From Amblyomma americanum (taxonomy: Eukaryota > Arthropoda > Arachnida > Ixodida > Ixodidae), in NCBI RefSeq assembly GCF_052857255.1, contig NC_135505.1, positions 29,724,499 through 29,788,498 on the forward strand: a stretch of 64,000 bases of DNA. The letters run 5' to 3'. Position numbers and translations under genes: made by a program. The stretch's first letter is position 1; the number at the start of each line of letters is the position of its first letter. Below the pieces are notes generated by a model. It searched no databases. It worked only from the letters and a program-made list of their open reading frames with translations, and had not been told where the DNA came from. Of this stretch, positions 20,645-33,197 are shown piece after piece.

Positions 20645-21428
20645 TCAGCGATTGTTAGCCGATGTAGTTGGAAGCGGGTCATAAAGATCAATGCCGACGC
20701 GGTCGAAGGGGCGGCGAGGGCAAGGTAACGGCTGCAAAGGAGCGGCGGTGGGGTGAAGAGGCTTCTTGCGATGTTGGAACGCGGTGCACGACAGAATGTA
20801 CTGACGTATGTAGCGGTACATATCTCGCCAGTAATATCGCGGACGAAGGCGAGCATATGTTTTCAGTACACCAGCGTGGCCGCATTGTGGAGGGGCGTGG
20901 AAAGAGGTGCAGATGGCAGCACAGAGGTGTCGAGGGATCACCAACAGCCACTTCCGCCCATTCGGAGAGGTAGTTACGGCGGTATAGGAGGCCATCACGA
21001 ACTGTGAAATGGTGGGCTTGGCGGTGAAGGGTCCGGGACGAAGAATGCGTCGAGGAGTTGTTCAGGAAGATGAGCAGCGAGGTGACCCAAGGATCCTTTA
21101 GTTGTTCGGAGAGCATATCATGGACGTCGAACGGTGAAAAATCGAAAGCACAAACGAGGACAAAGGCTGAATAGCATGGGAGCGGTCAACGAGAAAAGGC
21201 GTCGGCGTTCGAGTGCCTCCGGCCAGAGCGATAAATGACGTGAATATCAAGTTCTTGGAGACGTAAAGCCCAGCGGGCGAGTCGGCCAGAAGGATCTTTG
21301 AGGGAGGATAGCCAGCAGAGGTCATGATAGTCTGTGACGACATAGAAGGGGCGGCCGTAAATGTAAGGTCAGAACTTGGCAATCGCCCAAATGATGGCAA
21401 GACATTCTTTTTCTGTGACACAATAGTT
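20645..21428 (-). pseudogene. Gypsy RNase H end and integrase zinc finger
   Basis: After the RT frame ends at 21,429 (a stop replaces the residue after RALIKAE), RNase H motifs continue as NYCVTEKECLAIIWA and [19 protein letters not shown], and the HHCC finger appears as [32 protein letters not shown] and [10 protein letters not shown] in shifted frames. TGA at 20,645-20,647 stands where Trp is expected before VIVAVDH. It is a pseudogene joined to the integrase core on its left. Confidence 0.7.
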
Positions 21429-22680
21429 TCATTCCGCTTTGATGAGGGCGCGGCTGGCATAAGCGACAACATATTCCGGATACCAAGGCTTTCGCTGGGC
21501 AAGAACTGCGCCCAAGCCCACACCACTCGCATCAGTGTGAATCTCTGTCGGACAGGCGGGATCAAAATGGCGAAGGATGGGGGGAGAGACAAGCAGGCGA
21601 CGTAAAATGCTGAACGCTGTATCGCAGGCTGGTGACCAAGACGAGAGGTTCGGGCTGCCGGCAAGAAGCTGCGTTAAAGGGGCCGTGATACAGGAGAAAT
21701 TGCGGATGAAGCGGCGAAAATAGGAGCACAAGCCTATAAAACTGCGAAGTTCTTTTAAGGTGGTCGGTTTGGGGAAGTCAGCGACGGCGCGAAGTTTGAC
21801 AGGGTCAGGAAGAACGCCGTCCTTGGAGATGGCATGACCTAATATTGTAAGCTGCGCAGCACCGAAGTAACATTTCTTCAAGTTGAGCTGTAGCCTGGCG
21901 TCAGTAAGGCACGTGAGTACGCGCTGGAGGCGCTGCAGATGGGAAGGAAAATCTTTGGAAAAAACTACAATGTCATCCAGGTAACATAGACAAGTTTCGC
22001 ATTTGAAGCCGCTGAGGATATTATCCATCATTCTCTCGAATGTAGCTGGAGCACTGCAGAGGCCGAATGGCATCACATTGAATTCATACAAGCCATCTGA
22101 GATGAAGAAAGCGGCTTTCGGCCGGTCAGCGGTAGCCATCGGCACTTTCCAGTAGACGGAGCGTAAGTCGAGAGATGAAAAATACTCCGCTCCCTGCAAG
22201 CAATCAAGTGCGTCGTCGATTCGGGGTAGAGGATAAACATCCTTGCGAGTGATCTTGTTGAGACGGCGGTAGCCCACACAGAACCTGATTGACCCATCTT
22301 TTTTCGTCACTAAGACAAGAGGAGAGGCCCAAGGGCTGTGAGAGGGCTGTATAATGCCGCGCTGAAGCATGTCGTCAACATTGTCACGGATGACGCGGCG
22401 CTCACACGGCGAGACGCGGTACGGTCGCTGGCACAAGGGGGCGTGCGTACCAGTGTCAATTGCGTGAGAGACGGCTAACGCGCGCCCCAAGGAGGGCTGG
22501 GAAAGGTCGAAAGAGTTCCGAAAGCGGTAGAGAAGTTCCAAGATCTGGTCACGGTAAGCGGACAGAAGGTCGAGAGCGATGGCACGATGAAAGACGACGG
22601 AGGGAAGCGGATTGGGCGCAGTCGCACAACGGCCTAAGGCAGTAACTGAGGGACAGGCACGGGTATCGGAGAACTCGGAC
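21429..22680 (-). CDS. Gypsy reverse transcriptase and start of RNase H
   Basis: About 415 codons remain open. Seen: [86 protein letters not shown] (motif A), [19 protein letters not shown] (motif B), [11 protein letters not shown] (motif C, intact), then RNase [20 protein letters not shown]. Two changes look harmful: Gly in FCVGYRR, and Val in DLRSVYW where Gly is usual. The open frame extends N-terminally through SINE sequence, so its apparent Met is not the real start. The protease is missing. Confidence 0.8.
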
Positions 22681-22897
22681 AATAATAATAATAATTGGAT
22701 TTGGGGGAAAGAAAATGGCGCAGTATCTGTCTCATATATCTTTGGACACCTGAACCGCGCCGTAAGGGAAGGGATAAAGGAGGGAGTGAAAGAAAGGAAG
22801 AATAGGTGCCGTAGTGGAGGGCTCCGGAATAATTTCGACCACCTAGGGATCTTTACCGTGCACTGACATCGCACAGCACATGGGCGCCTTAGCGTTT
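22681..22897 (-). mobile_element. 5'-truncated Ruka-like SINE, variant tail
   Basis: The minus strand contains GTGCTGTGCGATGTCAGTGC, GTAAAGATCCC and AGGTGGTCGAAATTAT, the body shared with Ruka at 30.7 and 47.8 kb, but a different 3' part (ACGGCGCGGTTCAGG, ATATATGAGACAGATACTGC) ending in AATTATTATTATTATTG. It has no tRNA head and lies in the Gypsy gag region. Confidence 0.7.
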
Positions 22898-23019
22898 TTC
22901 CTTCATAAAAACGCTTGCACAAGTCAACGATATCTTCGATGTAACTAGTGAATGTCTCGGCAGGGAGCTGAGCTCGAGCTCGAAGGCATTGCTCGGCGCA
23001 ACCCCGCACCTCCACCAAG
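22898..23019 (-). pseudogene. Gypsy gag fragment
   Basis: After the LTR and the TTGGTGGAGGTGCGGGG primer-site region, a short frame encodes [20 protein letters not shown] and DIVDLCKRF, like the conserved gag helix region of tick Gypsy elements (another Gypsy here has CPAESYDSYIENVLALGRRV). It ends after about 40 codons at the SINE. Confidence 0.6.
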
Positions 23020-23500
<481 letters not shown>

Positions 23501-23754
23501 TGCTGCTCTCGTGGGTATTTGTTTGTTGGGTGTAAGCGAACCTTTAGAGTGTTCACCAGCGCCACCCTCGGCCATAGCGGCGGAGGACGTAGCACGTCCT
23601 GTAATAACGCGAGTGTGACGTAGAACTTCATCTAACGGCGAGGGCGGAAACTGTGCGAAAGCCATCTTATGCTACCTACGGCACCAAGACTGCCAGAACC
23701 GAGACCCTCGTTAAGCAATTAGCAGACAATGAAAAGAAAATGAGGGACTCCTTT

Positions 23755-23830
23755 TCACAAACATATGAATGGAGCCAACAGTAACCGAAACCAAGGTGCA
23801 AAAGGGAATGTTTAATTTTTTTTTACATCG
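23755..23830 (-). mobile_element. tRNA-like SINE tail fragment (copy 3)
   Basis: CACCTTGGTTTCGGTTACTG and GGCTCCATTCATA on the minus strand repeat the tail of copies 1 and 2. No head is present to its right. Confidence 0.65.
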
Positions 23831-26400
23831 CTCAATAAGCCCAATCCCCACATCCCCCTTTTCTTAAATGCCCCCGTCGCTCTGAAAGCAGAGCTACGGT
23901 CACTATACACAGCACAAAACTGCCAGCCCTTAAACACACTTACAGAGCATTACCACAGACACTACAACTATAAAACACGAGGCATGCAGCACTGCGCAAG
24001 AAGTTCACAAAAGTATTCGCGACATATCGATTACAAAGCTATCGAAGCTATCAATCACTCGAAGCTATACACAGCACAAATATGCAACATTGTAATCTTA
24101 TATCTGCTGAAAAACTGAGTTCACGCTTCCACGCTGCCACAACTGCTCGGAACGCGCACGACAGCGCGCCGGCAAGTTCGGCACAACTAACCGCCGGAGC
24201 TGCGATATCTCCGATGGAATCGGTAATCGGTCATGATGAGCAGCGACCACCTATCACCGGAACCAGCTCACCCGTCGTCGTCGAGCTGTGGGCACGAAGC
24301 TCGCCACGTACCCGTGGCTGTGAAGATGATGTCCATAGCAAGGCGGCGCTATGGGCAGCCCAGTGCTGTTCGTCGATGTCCGCAGTCACGGCCCCATTGT
24401 CTCTTGGCACGCGCCGGTTATCACGAAGCTCTCGCACACTCCGAAACACTCAAAGCACCATTGCTCAGCGACAGGCGTGACAAAAAATAAACAAACATTC
24501 CAAGGCCGCGGCCCGTGTAGGTTCCTGAAGGCACTAAAGCCACTGAACAAGAAAAAGTATTTACAAACAAACGAACTTCTCTCCACCCAAGCAGGCGCGC
24601 CCGACGGCGCTACAATGGCCAAAGGTGAGGAGGATCCAGAGCAACGTGGGCACTGACTTTCCGCGTATTCCTGCGAGCACACACACATTCTGAAAAATGG
24701 CTAATAGACATGCCTCTCAGCTACTGCTCCGCATGCTCTTTTTTGCTTTCTCTTCCCACATGACCCCCGCTCAACGGATTCGTACCCGTGCACACTGCCT
24801 CTCCGACATCTGTAGACACACTTCGCGAACGAGAAGTGTAAACGATAGCAGCCATGCCTAGCTATGCGGCGACCAGGCACAGTGGAAAGGAGGAGGGCAC
24901 TGGCTCACGCACGGAGGAAAAGAAAGCTTTTCACCTCACACAGCAACAGCCCCTCCCGGGTCTTCCGCGAAAAAAAGGAAACCCCGCACACGAACCTTCG
25001 CGCCAAAATGAGACAAAGAAGGTCCTCTTTTGAAGTGAACCGAAATACGTTTCATTATCTACAGTACTACACTGTACATACGTGAGAAAACAAAGCCCTT
25101 CAAAACTCATATTATACAAACGGGAAACATTTGACGTGAAAATACACTTTTAAACATTGCCAGCACTATACAGAAACGTAACATGGATTCTTCCAGTCGC
25201 ATATCGGGCTGAAGGCTCAGCGAAGTAGCTCGCTCCGGGAACGCCACCGAACGGGCTCGCCGCGGAGAAGGCTGGTAAAGCCTGAGCTCAGCTCTCAACC
25301 GAAGATGTCCGATATCAAGCATGGGACAAAACACAAAGGTAAATGTCGTCTGATGAGGCACCGAAGAGACAACCGAAAGCGGTCGTTTGCTAAGGTCGTG
25401 CCCGCTTGCCAAAACGTGAAATCAGTGGACCTCAACATCACCTATCTCGCTCACAACAGTAAGCGATCAAGTCGGCAGCGTAACCCGACTTCTCCGTGCG
25501 CTACAAAGGGCACGAACAAGCCAACAGAAAAACTGCGCGTAGAAAGGAAAGATCCTTTTGAGCCATCTCGACCCTGTCTGTCACCGCGGAACAGAGGTTA
25601 GCGAGTATCGCTAGGGGAGAACTCTGCGGATCAGCTCTCAGCGCCTCGAAAGCGAGCGCGAGTGCCTTTTCGCGATCAGTCTGCCTTTCTGACCGTCGTC
25701 AACAGCCATCGGTCGTGAAGGAATTTATTTATTTAGAAAGATGTTCGGATGCTGTTGAGTGGACTTGACATTCCAGCACGAGCCGTCATGACCCACCAAG
25801 GCAAGCCCCGGGCACGCCAGTTCCGTGTGGCTTCGGCCCCTCGGAGCACGCTGCAATACGGTCTAGCGTTACGGCGCCAGGTCTCTCTCAAGAGACAGAA
25901 TTCCACGGCCTCATGCTCGCGGCGCAATACAGCGCCGTTCCGACGCATTGTCTCCCTGAGGCTAGCTACCATGAATTCTATACGCGAAAAGGGTCACCGC
26001 GCTGGGTCCTGAAACACTCTTAGGGCTGGAAATAATCCTAGCTGCTCCCAAGGTGTCCGACTACTTTTGCCGCCTTTACACCGCATTATACCAATCCAAG
26101 CCTCTGCTCTGCCACTCCTCAGCGCGGCGCGGGGCTACTCGTACGCCTGATTTCTTCGGCGCCAGCGAGATAGCATCCACGCAAAAGGCGGCTGGCTGTA
26201 TGCATCTTGCTTCCACTTCGAATAAAGGTTCCTTTCTCACGCACCCATCGACCCTTAGTTTCGAATTCGCAAGCTAAATTTACTGACATATCCTAACTAC
26301 CCGCAACGGAGGATAGGAAGGCGCCTCATATGCGCGTTACCAGCTGGCTGAACTGGCCCTCAAGCTTGCAACTGAATGCAGTAACTGCAAAGACAGGAAC
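23831..26400. other. Unassigned sequence
   Basis: GC-rich with many short frames on both strands but no motif I can name. Because a primer-site-like sequence lies at its right edge on the minus strand, part of it may be the decayed interior of an LTR element; this is inference. Confidence 0.3.
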
Positions 26401-26401
26401 T

Positions 26402-26419
26402 GCCCCACGTTGGGCGCCA
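26402..26419 (-). promoter_or_regulatory. Possible tRNA-Lys-type primer binding site
   Basis: The minus strand reads TGGCGCCCAACGTGGGGC, closely like the tRNA-Lys primer sites of Gypsy-type elements and retroviruses. The sequence just upstream on that strand would be the end of an LTR, but I could not find its partner LTR. Confidence 0.4.
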
Positions 26420-27368
26420 TTTATGTGGGGTTTATCACGAGCCGATGACAAAGTGTCAGTTGAGTGGCACTTCGCCCACATATCGCGAGTTCTGGCCAGA
26501 GCAAGCTGAGGGCACTGCCAGCGTTCGGCGCGACGCGCCTGCACTATCGCTACGAAGGAAGGAGGGCGCAGTTATTATAGAGCACAAGTGTTTATTACAC
26601 AGGAATCTGCATTACACAACACAGCACAAATCTCCAGACCTCAGTATACAACCCATAGCCCAGCCACAGCACCCGAAAGCGGGCCCACGAAGCCGCGCGC
26701 GCAGAGCAAAGACTACATATATATACGCGCGTGACGGCACAGCCAAGGTCGATAGCATGCCGCACGGCCATACAATGGGTTAAATCGCGCGCGACACAAC
26801 ACGAGGGAGGATGGGGAATGCGCGGAGCACATATTGACGACACAGGTCGCACGTCTATGGCCCATCGTGCGTCGTCACCGGCAATGGCCAGCGATGACGG
26901 AGAACCAGCCAAATCAGGCCCTCCCGAATCCGGAGCGCGTCAGCGCCACACAGGCGGACGACAGGACTCCGGAGGCTCGGGCCCGGACTCAAGCGTACAT
27001 ACTAGGTGCGCAAGGTTACACCACCCGCGCTCTTGGTCCGGCAAAGGCCGGGGCCCCCGGGAGGTGAAATCTACGCACCTTTCTGCAGCCCGACTCGGTG
27101 GCGGTCTCCCTGTTCAGTTCCCGCTCGGGCGTCTCGCCGAAATAACGCTCCCCAGCTTGCACTGGGAATGACCCAATGGGGACGCGAGGTCGAAGCGGGA
27201 ACAACGGAAGGGAGGTTGATTTACAGCGGTTCTTCAACAGAGCTTCCCTTGGAAAGGAGGACAAGCAGCGCGGCGGCCTGCCTTCCGCTCGCGGACACCC
27301 CGCGGGGGGCCTCCAACGAGCAAACGGCAGCAGCGGTCGCGCACTCCGATCGCTCAATAAAAATCCCC

Positions 27369-27372
<4 letters not shown>
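26420..27372. other. Unassigned; possible LTR and leader
   Basis: No protein motif seen. Adjacent to the primer-site-like sequence, so it may contain an LTR on the minus strand. A plus-strand CAATAAAAATCC lies just before the (TA)n array. Confidence 0.25.

Positions 27373-27433
<61 letters not shown>
27373..27433. repeat. (TA)n microsatellite
   Basis: About 60 bp TA; its right edge is the 5' truncation point of a PLE fragment. Confidence 0.95.
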
Positions 27434-27435
<2 letters not shown>

Positions 27436-27840
27436 CCTGCGGACAGCTCTACATTAGCACGCGCCTAACGGAGCATGCTAGCGCCTTGGAGGCTAATAAA
27501 TATTCTAGACGAACATGTTAGAGTCTGCAAATCTTGCATCCCTACTTTTCATCACAGTGGTGTATTGTACAGTCACCAAACACAGTTAACCAGGGAGATT
27601 ATGGAGGCTTTCTACATAAAGCAAATAACTATATTGTGAGTTGACAGCCGGTCGGTATGCCTGCATGACAGTGAGGTTCGTTTCCTCGATGCCACGTAGC
27701 TACACGTCTGTTTGCTCTGCTTTCTTGATTGTTTGCCCTCTTTATATTCCGTGCTTCCTGTGAATAAACCTTCAGTTGAGAGTTTGCGCTGGTCCTGTTG
27801 TTTCCATTCTTTGCTGTCCTCGTCTTTCGCGCTATATACC
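27434..27840 (+). mobile_element. PLE 3' fragment (GIY-YIG end and tail)
   Basis: Decayed GIY-YIG C-terminal coding: TRLTEHASALEANKYS, then REIMEAFYIKQ in another frame, matching RELVEAFYIKK and REVYEAYYIEK of the better PLE copies here. The tail has GTGAATAAACCTTCAGTTGA followed by GTCCTCGTCTTTCGCGC, like other PLE tails in the window (AATAAA...GTTGAA...CTCGTC). Truncated at its 5' side exactly at (TA)n. Confidence 0.65.
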
Positions 27841-30671
27841 CAGAATTCGCTTCAACAAATTTAGCAGTACTTCAAACGATTTCAAAGAATTGGAAAAGAT
27901 GTCAAGCGGTCAGGTGCGCCACCGGACCTGGAGTGCCACCAAACTGGTGTTTCATCAGTTTGCACAGCAAGTCACTGACGGCTTTACGAATTCGTAGAGC
28001 ATGCGCTAGTTTGCGTCAATGCGCAGTAAGGGCGCCACGAGTCAGTTCGCTCATGAGACGGGAGACCACATGCTAACGCACTCTCTTTTGCGCATATCGC
28101 ACTGATGCCCTACAATCTTTATTAGTGGTCTTGCGCCGCGGAGAAAGCGCAGGTGTGACGGAGATGTTTCGCCGCCTTTAACCGCGACTGCGACCTCATG
28201 TACACGTGTTTGAGCTGGCTGTATTCATATCGCCGTAGGCCAAATAGGCAAAGGAAGGTTTTATAGCTAGCGCGGCTTTCCATTTTGGTTAACTGGTCTT
28301 GTCACGAGCGCAGGTGGCTCACAGTGAAGAGGCACTAACGGAAGTGGAGCAGAAACGAGCAGGGCCTCTGCTATTTTTATTCGCCGCAAACAGACCCCGA
28401 AGCATATTTTCTTAGCCAGCGGCCAACTCTTCGTGGCGCTCGGATCTCGCGCTCAAGCATTCGAGTCAAACTTGTGGACGATGATACAAACGTAATTTCA
28501 GAGCAGCTTACGCCCAAGCATAACACAAGCGCACTCCTTTCAAGGTTTATATTTTTTCTCCCTCCAGCTAAATTAGGTCCACTCGGTAAGTCGCCGTGGC
28601 TGGAGGTCAGCTGTACGTGCAATGTGCGCGATTTAGGGTCTTCATGGAACCAATGTCACAGCGGTCATTAACCCCCTTACTGTAAGTTCGTAAATACTTA
28701 ATTTTTGCGACACAGTCTCAAATAATAAGCATAACTTCGGACTTCGCTCGAAACGCATAACGTTGCCTTCTTGTTAAAATAAGGGGCAACTGCACTTCCA
28801 AATCTCTCGATCATTAAACCTCATGCATTTTGATATTTGTCACTGTCGAAAACCGCCTCGAGAAAGCCATATTCTATATTCACGAAGCTCTGTCTTTCAC
28901 TTTTATGGGCAATATTGCATTGTTAACAGGTTATTGCCAAGATAGGGCTCCATAAAAAGCATGTTTCACTCTGAGATCACAATACATGTCCTTAAAAAAG
29001 TAAAACTCCGAATAGCGCAAAGCTTCACCGATACCGTCATCGTTACAGTTCGTTGACCGCTGCTAGAGAAAACAATTTAGGATCAACATTCTTGCCTGCC
29101 CCTGATTATTTCCTTCCTAGAAAAAAAAAATATTCTCTTTGTTACTCAAGAGTGCGAATATATTACTAAAGCTGTCATCAATAAGGTTGCACGCTCTTCG
29201 ATATATTTTCCTCGGAAATATTGTTTCTAAAGTAATTGTCTATTTTCACCGACATTTTTTCTTTTACTACTTTCATGCTCCAGCTGGAATATTAAGCTTG
29301 CCTAAAGTTCTTTCACTCTGAAGAACACGTGCATCACCAACAAGTTGAACAATTGTCTGCCGATTTTCAAAAAAGATGTCTGCCGATTTTCAAAAAAGAA
29401 ATTCAAAACCCGAATTTCAACCGAGGATATCTAGATTTCAGTAACAGTAGACAATTTTCGACGAGCAAGAGGAAAGCCATGTCCCGACATAGCAATTGCT
29501 ATTTCAAGATGATTTTTCCTGTTCCATTTTTAACAAAGTGCAAATTGTAAACAATGTGAAAAATAAACAATCACCATAGTAAAATCCTTCACGAGGAACA
29601 CTTTTTAATGATGACCCGTCTAGCTGTTAGCTGTAAAGACGTCAAGTAATATTTTCAGTAGTAAAAATCTGATGCTCTTCAGCGGCCACATTTCGTAACG
29701 GCTCTTTTCAAACCCAGTTTATTTCCTCGATGCGGCTTTTATCGGCTCTTTGTGACTTCAGCAAGGGAAGCAAAAGAAAAGTGTCAGTCGCCATTTGTAG
29801 AACCAAACGCAGCGCTCAAATAATCAAAATGGCTAAAAGAATAAAGACTGATAGAATCTCTGCAAGATATGGCTCGAAGTTTTTCTTAAAAATCTCTTCG
29901 TACGAGGTACTGCTTAATTGAATTTCATGATGTATGTTCTTTATATGGGGCCAGGACGTGGCGATCGAAATGTATGCCATTGTGATAATGGTGAAAAGGC
30001 ATACAAAGCCAACAAACTTAACGAGTCTTTCAGTGGCTTCTTGTCGCAGAGAAAACGGTTTGTTGTTATTTGTGTTTTCTGTCTGGCCTAATTATAATTT
30101 TTTATATAGCAGGACTATAGAGAAGCTGATTAATCATGCCCACAGACTCAGGTATGGGTCGCCTCGGAGCAGCGAAATTAGAATTTAGCACACTGCCCCC
30201 GCACTCTCACGCGAGCTTAGAATACGGTTCCTCACGACCTTTTAGTTCTTGGCTGTCATTTTCTTTTGCCGAATGGCCTAGATATGGCTTCGGATCATGT
30301 ATGCATCGGATTCCTTTCCATGTGAGCTGTACCTGTCGGACTATCTAAGCCATAGATGGGTTCAGTCAGCAGCTCTCGTTAATACCGCGTACACATTAGC
30401 TTTGCATTTGCCGTACGTATACGTATACGTCCTAAGAAGGGAAGCTGGCGTTTACAACCAAAATTGCATATTTGTCCTTTCGTCCTCAGGGTTACTGCTT
30501 TTAGGGTGTGGCGTTTTTGACAGCAGGCGTTGCGCTGTGTGCGCCGTAGGCATTTCTCAAATTCCGCTAGAAACAGTACTCAACCGCTCTATTCAGGAAT
30601 CAAAGAAGGCATGTGTGCATGTGTGCACATCGGTTAATAATATTTTAAGTATTGTATGCGGCCTCGTCCTC
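27841..30671. other. Unassigned sequence
   Basis: No recognisable gene. A perfect tandem duplication of 23 bp lies at 29,354-29,399. The stretch from 28,680 to 30,100 is A/T-rich with only short frames. Confidence 0.35.
29354..29399. repeat. Tandem 2 x 23-bp duplication
   Basis: TGTCTGCCGATTTTCAAAAA-type unit of 23 bp repeated twice without mismatch. No element nearby explains it; probably a local slippage duplication. Confidence 0.9.
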
Positions 30672-30683
30672 CTCACCTACCTG

Positions 30684-30921
30684 CCGCTGCGGCGGCTCAG
30701 TGGTTATGGCGCTCGGCTGCTGACCCGAAAGACGTGGATTCGATCCCGGCCGCGGCGGTCGAATTTCGATGGAGGCGAAATTCTAGATACCCGTGTGCTG
30801 TGCGATGTCAGTGCACGTTTAAGAACCCCAGGTGGCCGAAATTGCAGGAGCCCTTCACTACAGTGCCCTTCATAGCCTGAATCGCTTTAGGACGTTAAAC
30901 CCCCCAAAACAATAAACGCTT
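30684..30921 (+). mobile_element. Ruka: Ruka SINE
   Basis: tRNA-derived SINE known from ticks. Box A lies in GCGGCTCAGTGGTTATGGCG and box B in GATTCGATCCCG; the body has GTGCTGTGCGATGTCAGTGC and the end GGACGTTAAACCCCCCAAAA. CTCACCTACCTG at 30,672-30,683 and CTCACCTATCTG at 30,922-30,933 form a 12-bp target duplication with one mismatch. It sits just before the Gypsy gag region. Confidence 0.85.
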
Positions 30922-31217
30922 CTCACCTATCTGTATCCGGCTTCACCATTCTCACCTGCATGTACTCGTCGTCATGGCTTCCCGAGACTCTGTCACCGCG
31001 TGACTCTGGCTTCAAGTTGCGATAAACCTGGTCGCTTTGGTAGGGCTTTACACGTGGTAGAGGTGCGCCTTCGTCTCTCCGTTGCCTCTTCTGCTTCTCC
31101 CTGGATGAGTCTCTCACTTCGCTGTTGTTTGCTCCAAATCTTGTCTTGTCCCAAGACAAGAACGCCGACGGCTTCGGTCCCTTCCGCACAGCTTCCGCTA
31201 CTCCCGCCACTTGAACC

Positions 31218-32000
31218 GTGAGGAGCCGTGAACGGGACCCCAAGACGTTTTTTGGCCTCCTCGGTGACGACGTCGACGACTGGCTTAAAAACTGCGACTG
31301 CGCGAGTTCTTTTAACCAATGGAGCGATTCCTTTATCCTAATAACTGCGTCTTTCTACCTTACTGACGTCGCTAAAACATGGCGACTTATTCACAAAACG
31401 GATATTCCGGACGGGACCAGTTTAAAACATTTTTTTGGCACTCCTGATGTTAGGTCTTAAGTCGCCAAGAAGAATCCTGACTACCGCATTCAGTGCCCGG
31501 CCGAGTCGTACGATTCCTACATTGAGAATGTACTCGCACTTGGTCGGCGTGTTAGTGTGTCATGCACGACGCCGACCATGTTCGCACGTCGTGAGGGTAT
31601 CGACTTTCTCGCAATCAGCGCCCTTGCCGTCCAGAACCATACCTACGTCGGTATCATCATCACAACCTGCCAATTATTCGACCACCTGCCATCCATTCCT
31701 TTGCAACCTGACCCGGATGCCTCTCTTTTGCCCGCCGACTTCGACATACGTGCGTTAATTCGTGCGATCATTCTTCAGTAAATTCTTACTCACAGTTATC
31801 CGTACTGTTGCAAGCCTGACATTCCTGCGCCGTCTTTTTTTTTGTGCTAGCCTTCGAAGCATCATCGAAGATGTGTCCTCGCTTACCTGCTCCGTGACAC
31901 CAGACCCTCATGCACCTCGACCCAAACCCACGTACAGCCGCTGCACCGCCACCTGTCTTTGCCTCGCCACCAACGCCTGCATGTACCTGCCTCCGTGTAA
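31218..32000 (+). pseudogene. Gypsy gag remnant
   Basis: Frames switch repeatedly. Motifs: FFGLLGDDVDDWLKNCD, SFYLTDVAKTWRL, CPAESYDSYIENVLALGRRV-like helix (31,500) and PLQPDPDASLLPADFDIRAL (31,710), a run characteristic of tick Gypsy gag before the nucleic-acid-binding tail. A downstream Pro-rich segment near 31,910-32,010 fits the end of gag. Confidence 0.6.
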
Positions 32001-32029
32001 CTTCATTGGCACCGCCAGCTCCTACCCCC

Positions 32030-32299
32030 CCATACTACATGCCCTGGCGTCCAGGACGCCAAATTGGTTAATATTGATGCTTCCGGGACAATCTTTTCCG
32101 AATCTGTCGTCGGCACATCCAAGACGAACACCGCGCCTATGAGCCTATCGAAACTTACTATGCTCCCTGTTCTACCTACGAGCGCCGTTCCTTCCCTGCC
32201 TCTTTTCGACATTCTTGTTGAACTCTCTGGAGTTCCGCTGCGCCTAGGGGTTATGCGCCAAACAGATGTTAATCCCTTTCATCGTACCGCCGCTCTTCT
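32030..32299 (+). pseudogene. Possible Gypsy protease remnant
   Basis: VNIDASGTIFSESVV at about 32,065 resembles the retropepsin active-site segment (usually DTGAS), here with Asp-Ala-Ser and no Thr-Gly. It follows gag, where protease should be. The remainder is unreadable up to the RTE junction near 32,300. Confidence 0.4.
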
Positions 32300-32480
32300 T
32301 TTCCTTGTCTCTTAACGCATACATCTGGTTTTCACTGATTTTAGACTATTTCCGTTCTTTAGAGCATGCCCGATTCTTTCCCCATTGAACTTCCTAATGT
32401 CGGCTACCCCCTTGCGCTTATTTACTAACTTCGATATTTCTGCTAGTTGTATTCAGTTTTCAGGGTTAGACACCCTCATG

Positions 32481-32819
32481 CTATTGGCGTTTCGTAATAA
32501 GATCTGTCGTCTGCTCAGATAGATTGCTGGTATCCTGTCGAACCGTCCTACCTCCTATTTCTACGGCGCCCTCCGTAATGATAGCTTTCAGATTATCTTT
32601 CATTATATGAATATTAAGATCATCTTCCTCAGTTAAAGCTGAATATCTGTCCTGCAGTGATATCCTGAATTCCTCTATTTTTCCTCTTATCGCTAACTCC
32701 CTAATGGACTTCCTCTTCACTAGCTTCTTTCGCTCCCTCTTCAAGTTTAAGCTACTTCGAAATATTACCATTTTGTGGTCGTTACAAAGCACCTTTCCGT
32801 GGACGTCCACATCCTGCAC
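32481..32819 (-). pseudogene. RTE ORF2 linker fragment
   Basis: 113-codon open frame between endonuclease and RT regions. It aligns by eye almost residue for residue with 60,801-61,095 of the better RTE copy: NLKRERKKLVKRKSI, GKIEEFRISLQDRYSALTEE, GGRTVRQDT, TTDLITKRQ. Function of this linker is unknown. It ends in a stop at KRQ. Confidence 0.75.
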
Positions 32820-33197
32820 GATACCAGGGTGAGCGCATAGTATGAAGTCGATTTCATTTCACCTAGCTCTCGTCTATCCGCTAATCCGCGATAGCACAGT
32901 ATGTGTCAGTCCTTTAGTACAGTATACGCCTCACCTGTCCACCTAACTTCACTAAGCCCTATGACATCCTATTTAATGCCCGCTGGTTCGTCTAACTGCA
33001 CTGCTACACTAGCCTCACTATATAAGGTTCTAGCGTTAAACATGGGCAGGTTCAGGTTTGAATGGCGCCCTGTCTGGAGCAAGAGATTGTTAGCACCCTC
33101 CGCTCCGTCAGTGGTCTGACCGCCGCTTTGGTCAGTTGCTCCGCAGCCGCTGGGTACTGAGGGGCCAAGGGTGAATTGGTTTCTTCATAGAAGGTTG

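Noticed and set aside
22690..23018. N-terminal 110 codons of the 529-codon Gypsy frame
   Set aside because: They translate a SINE inserted on the same strand and the gag start; they are not one natural protein.
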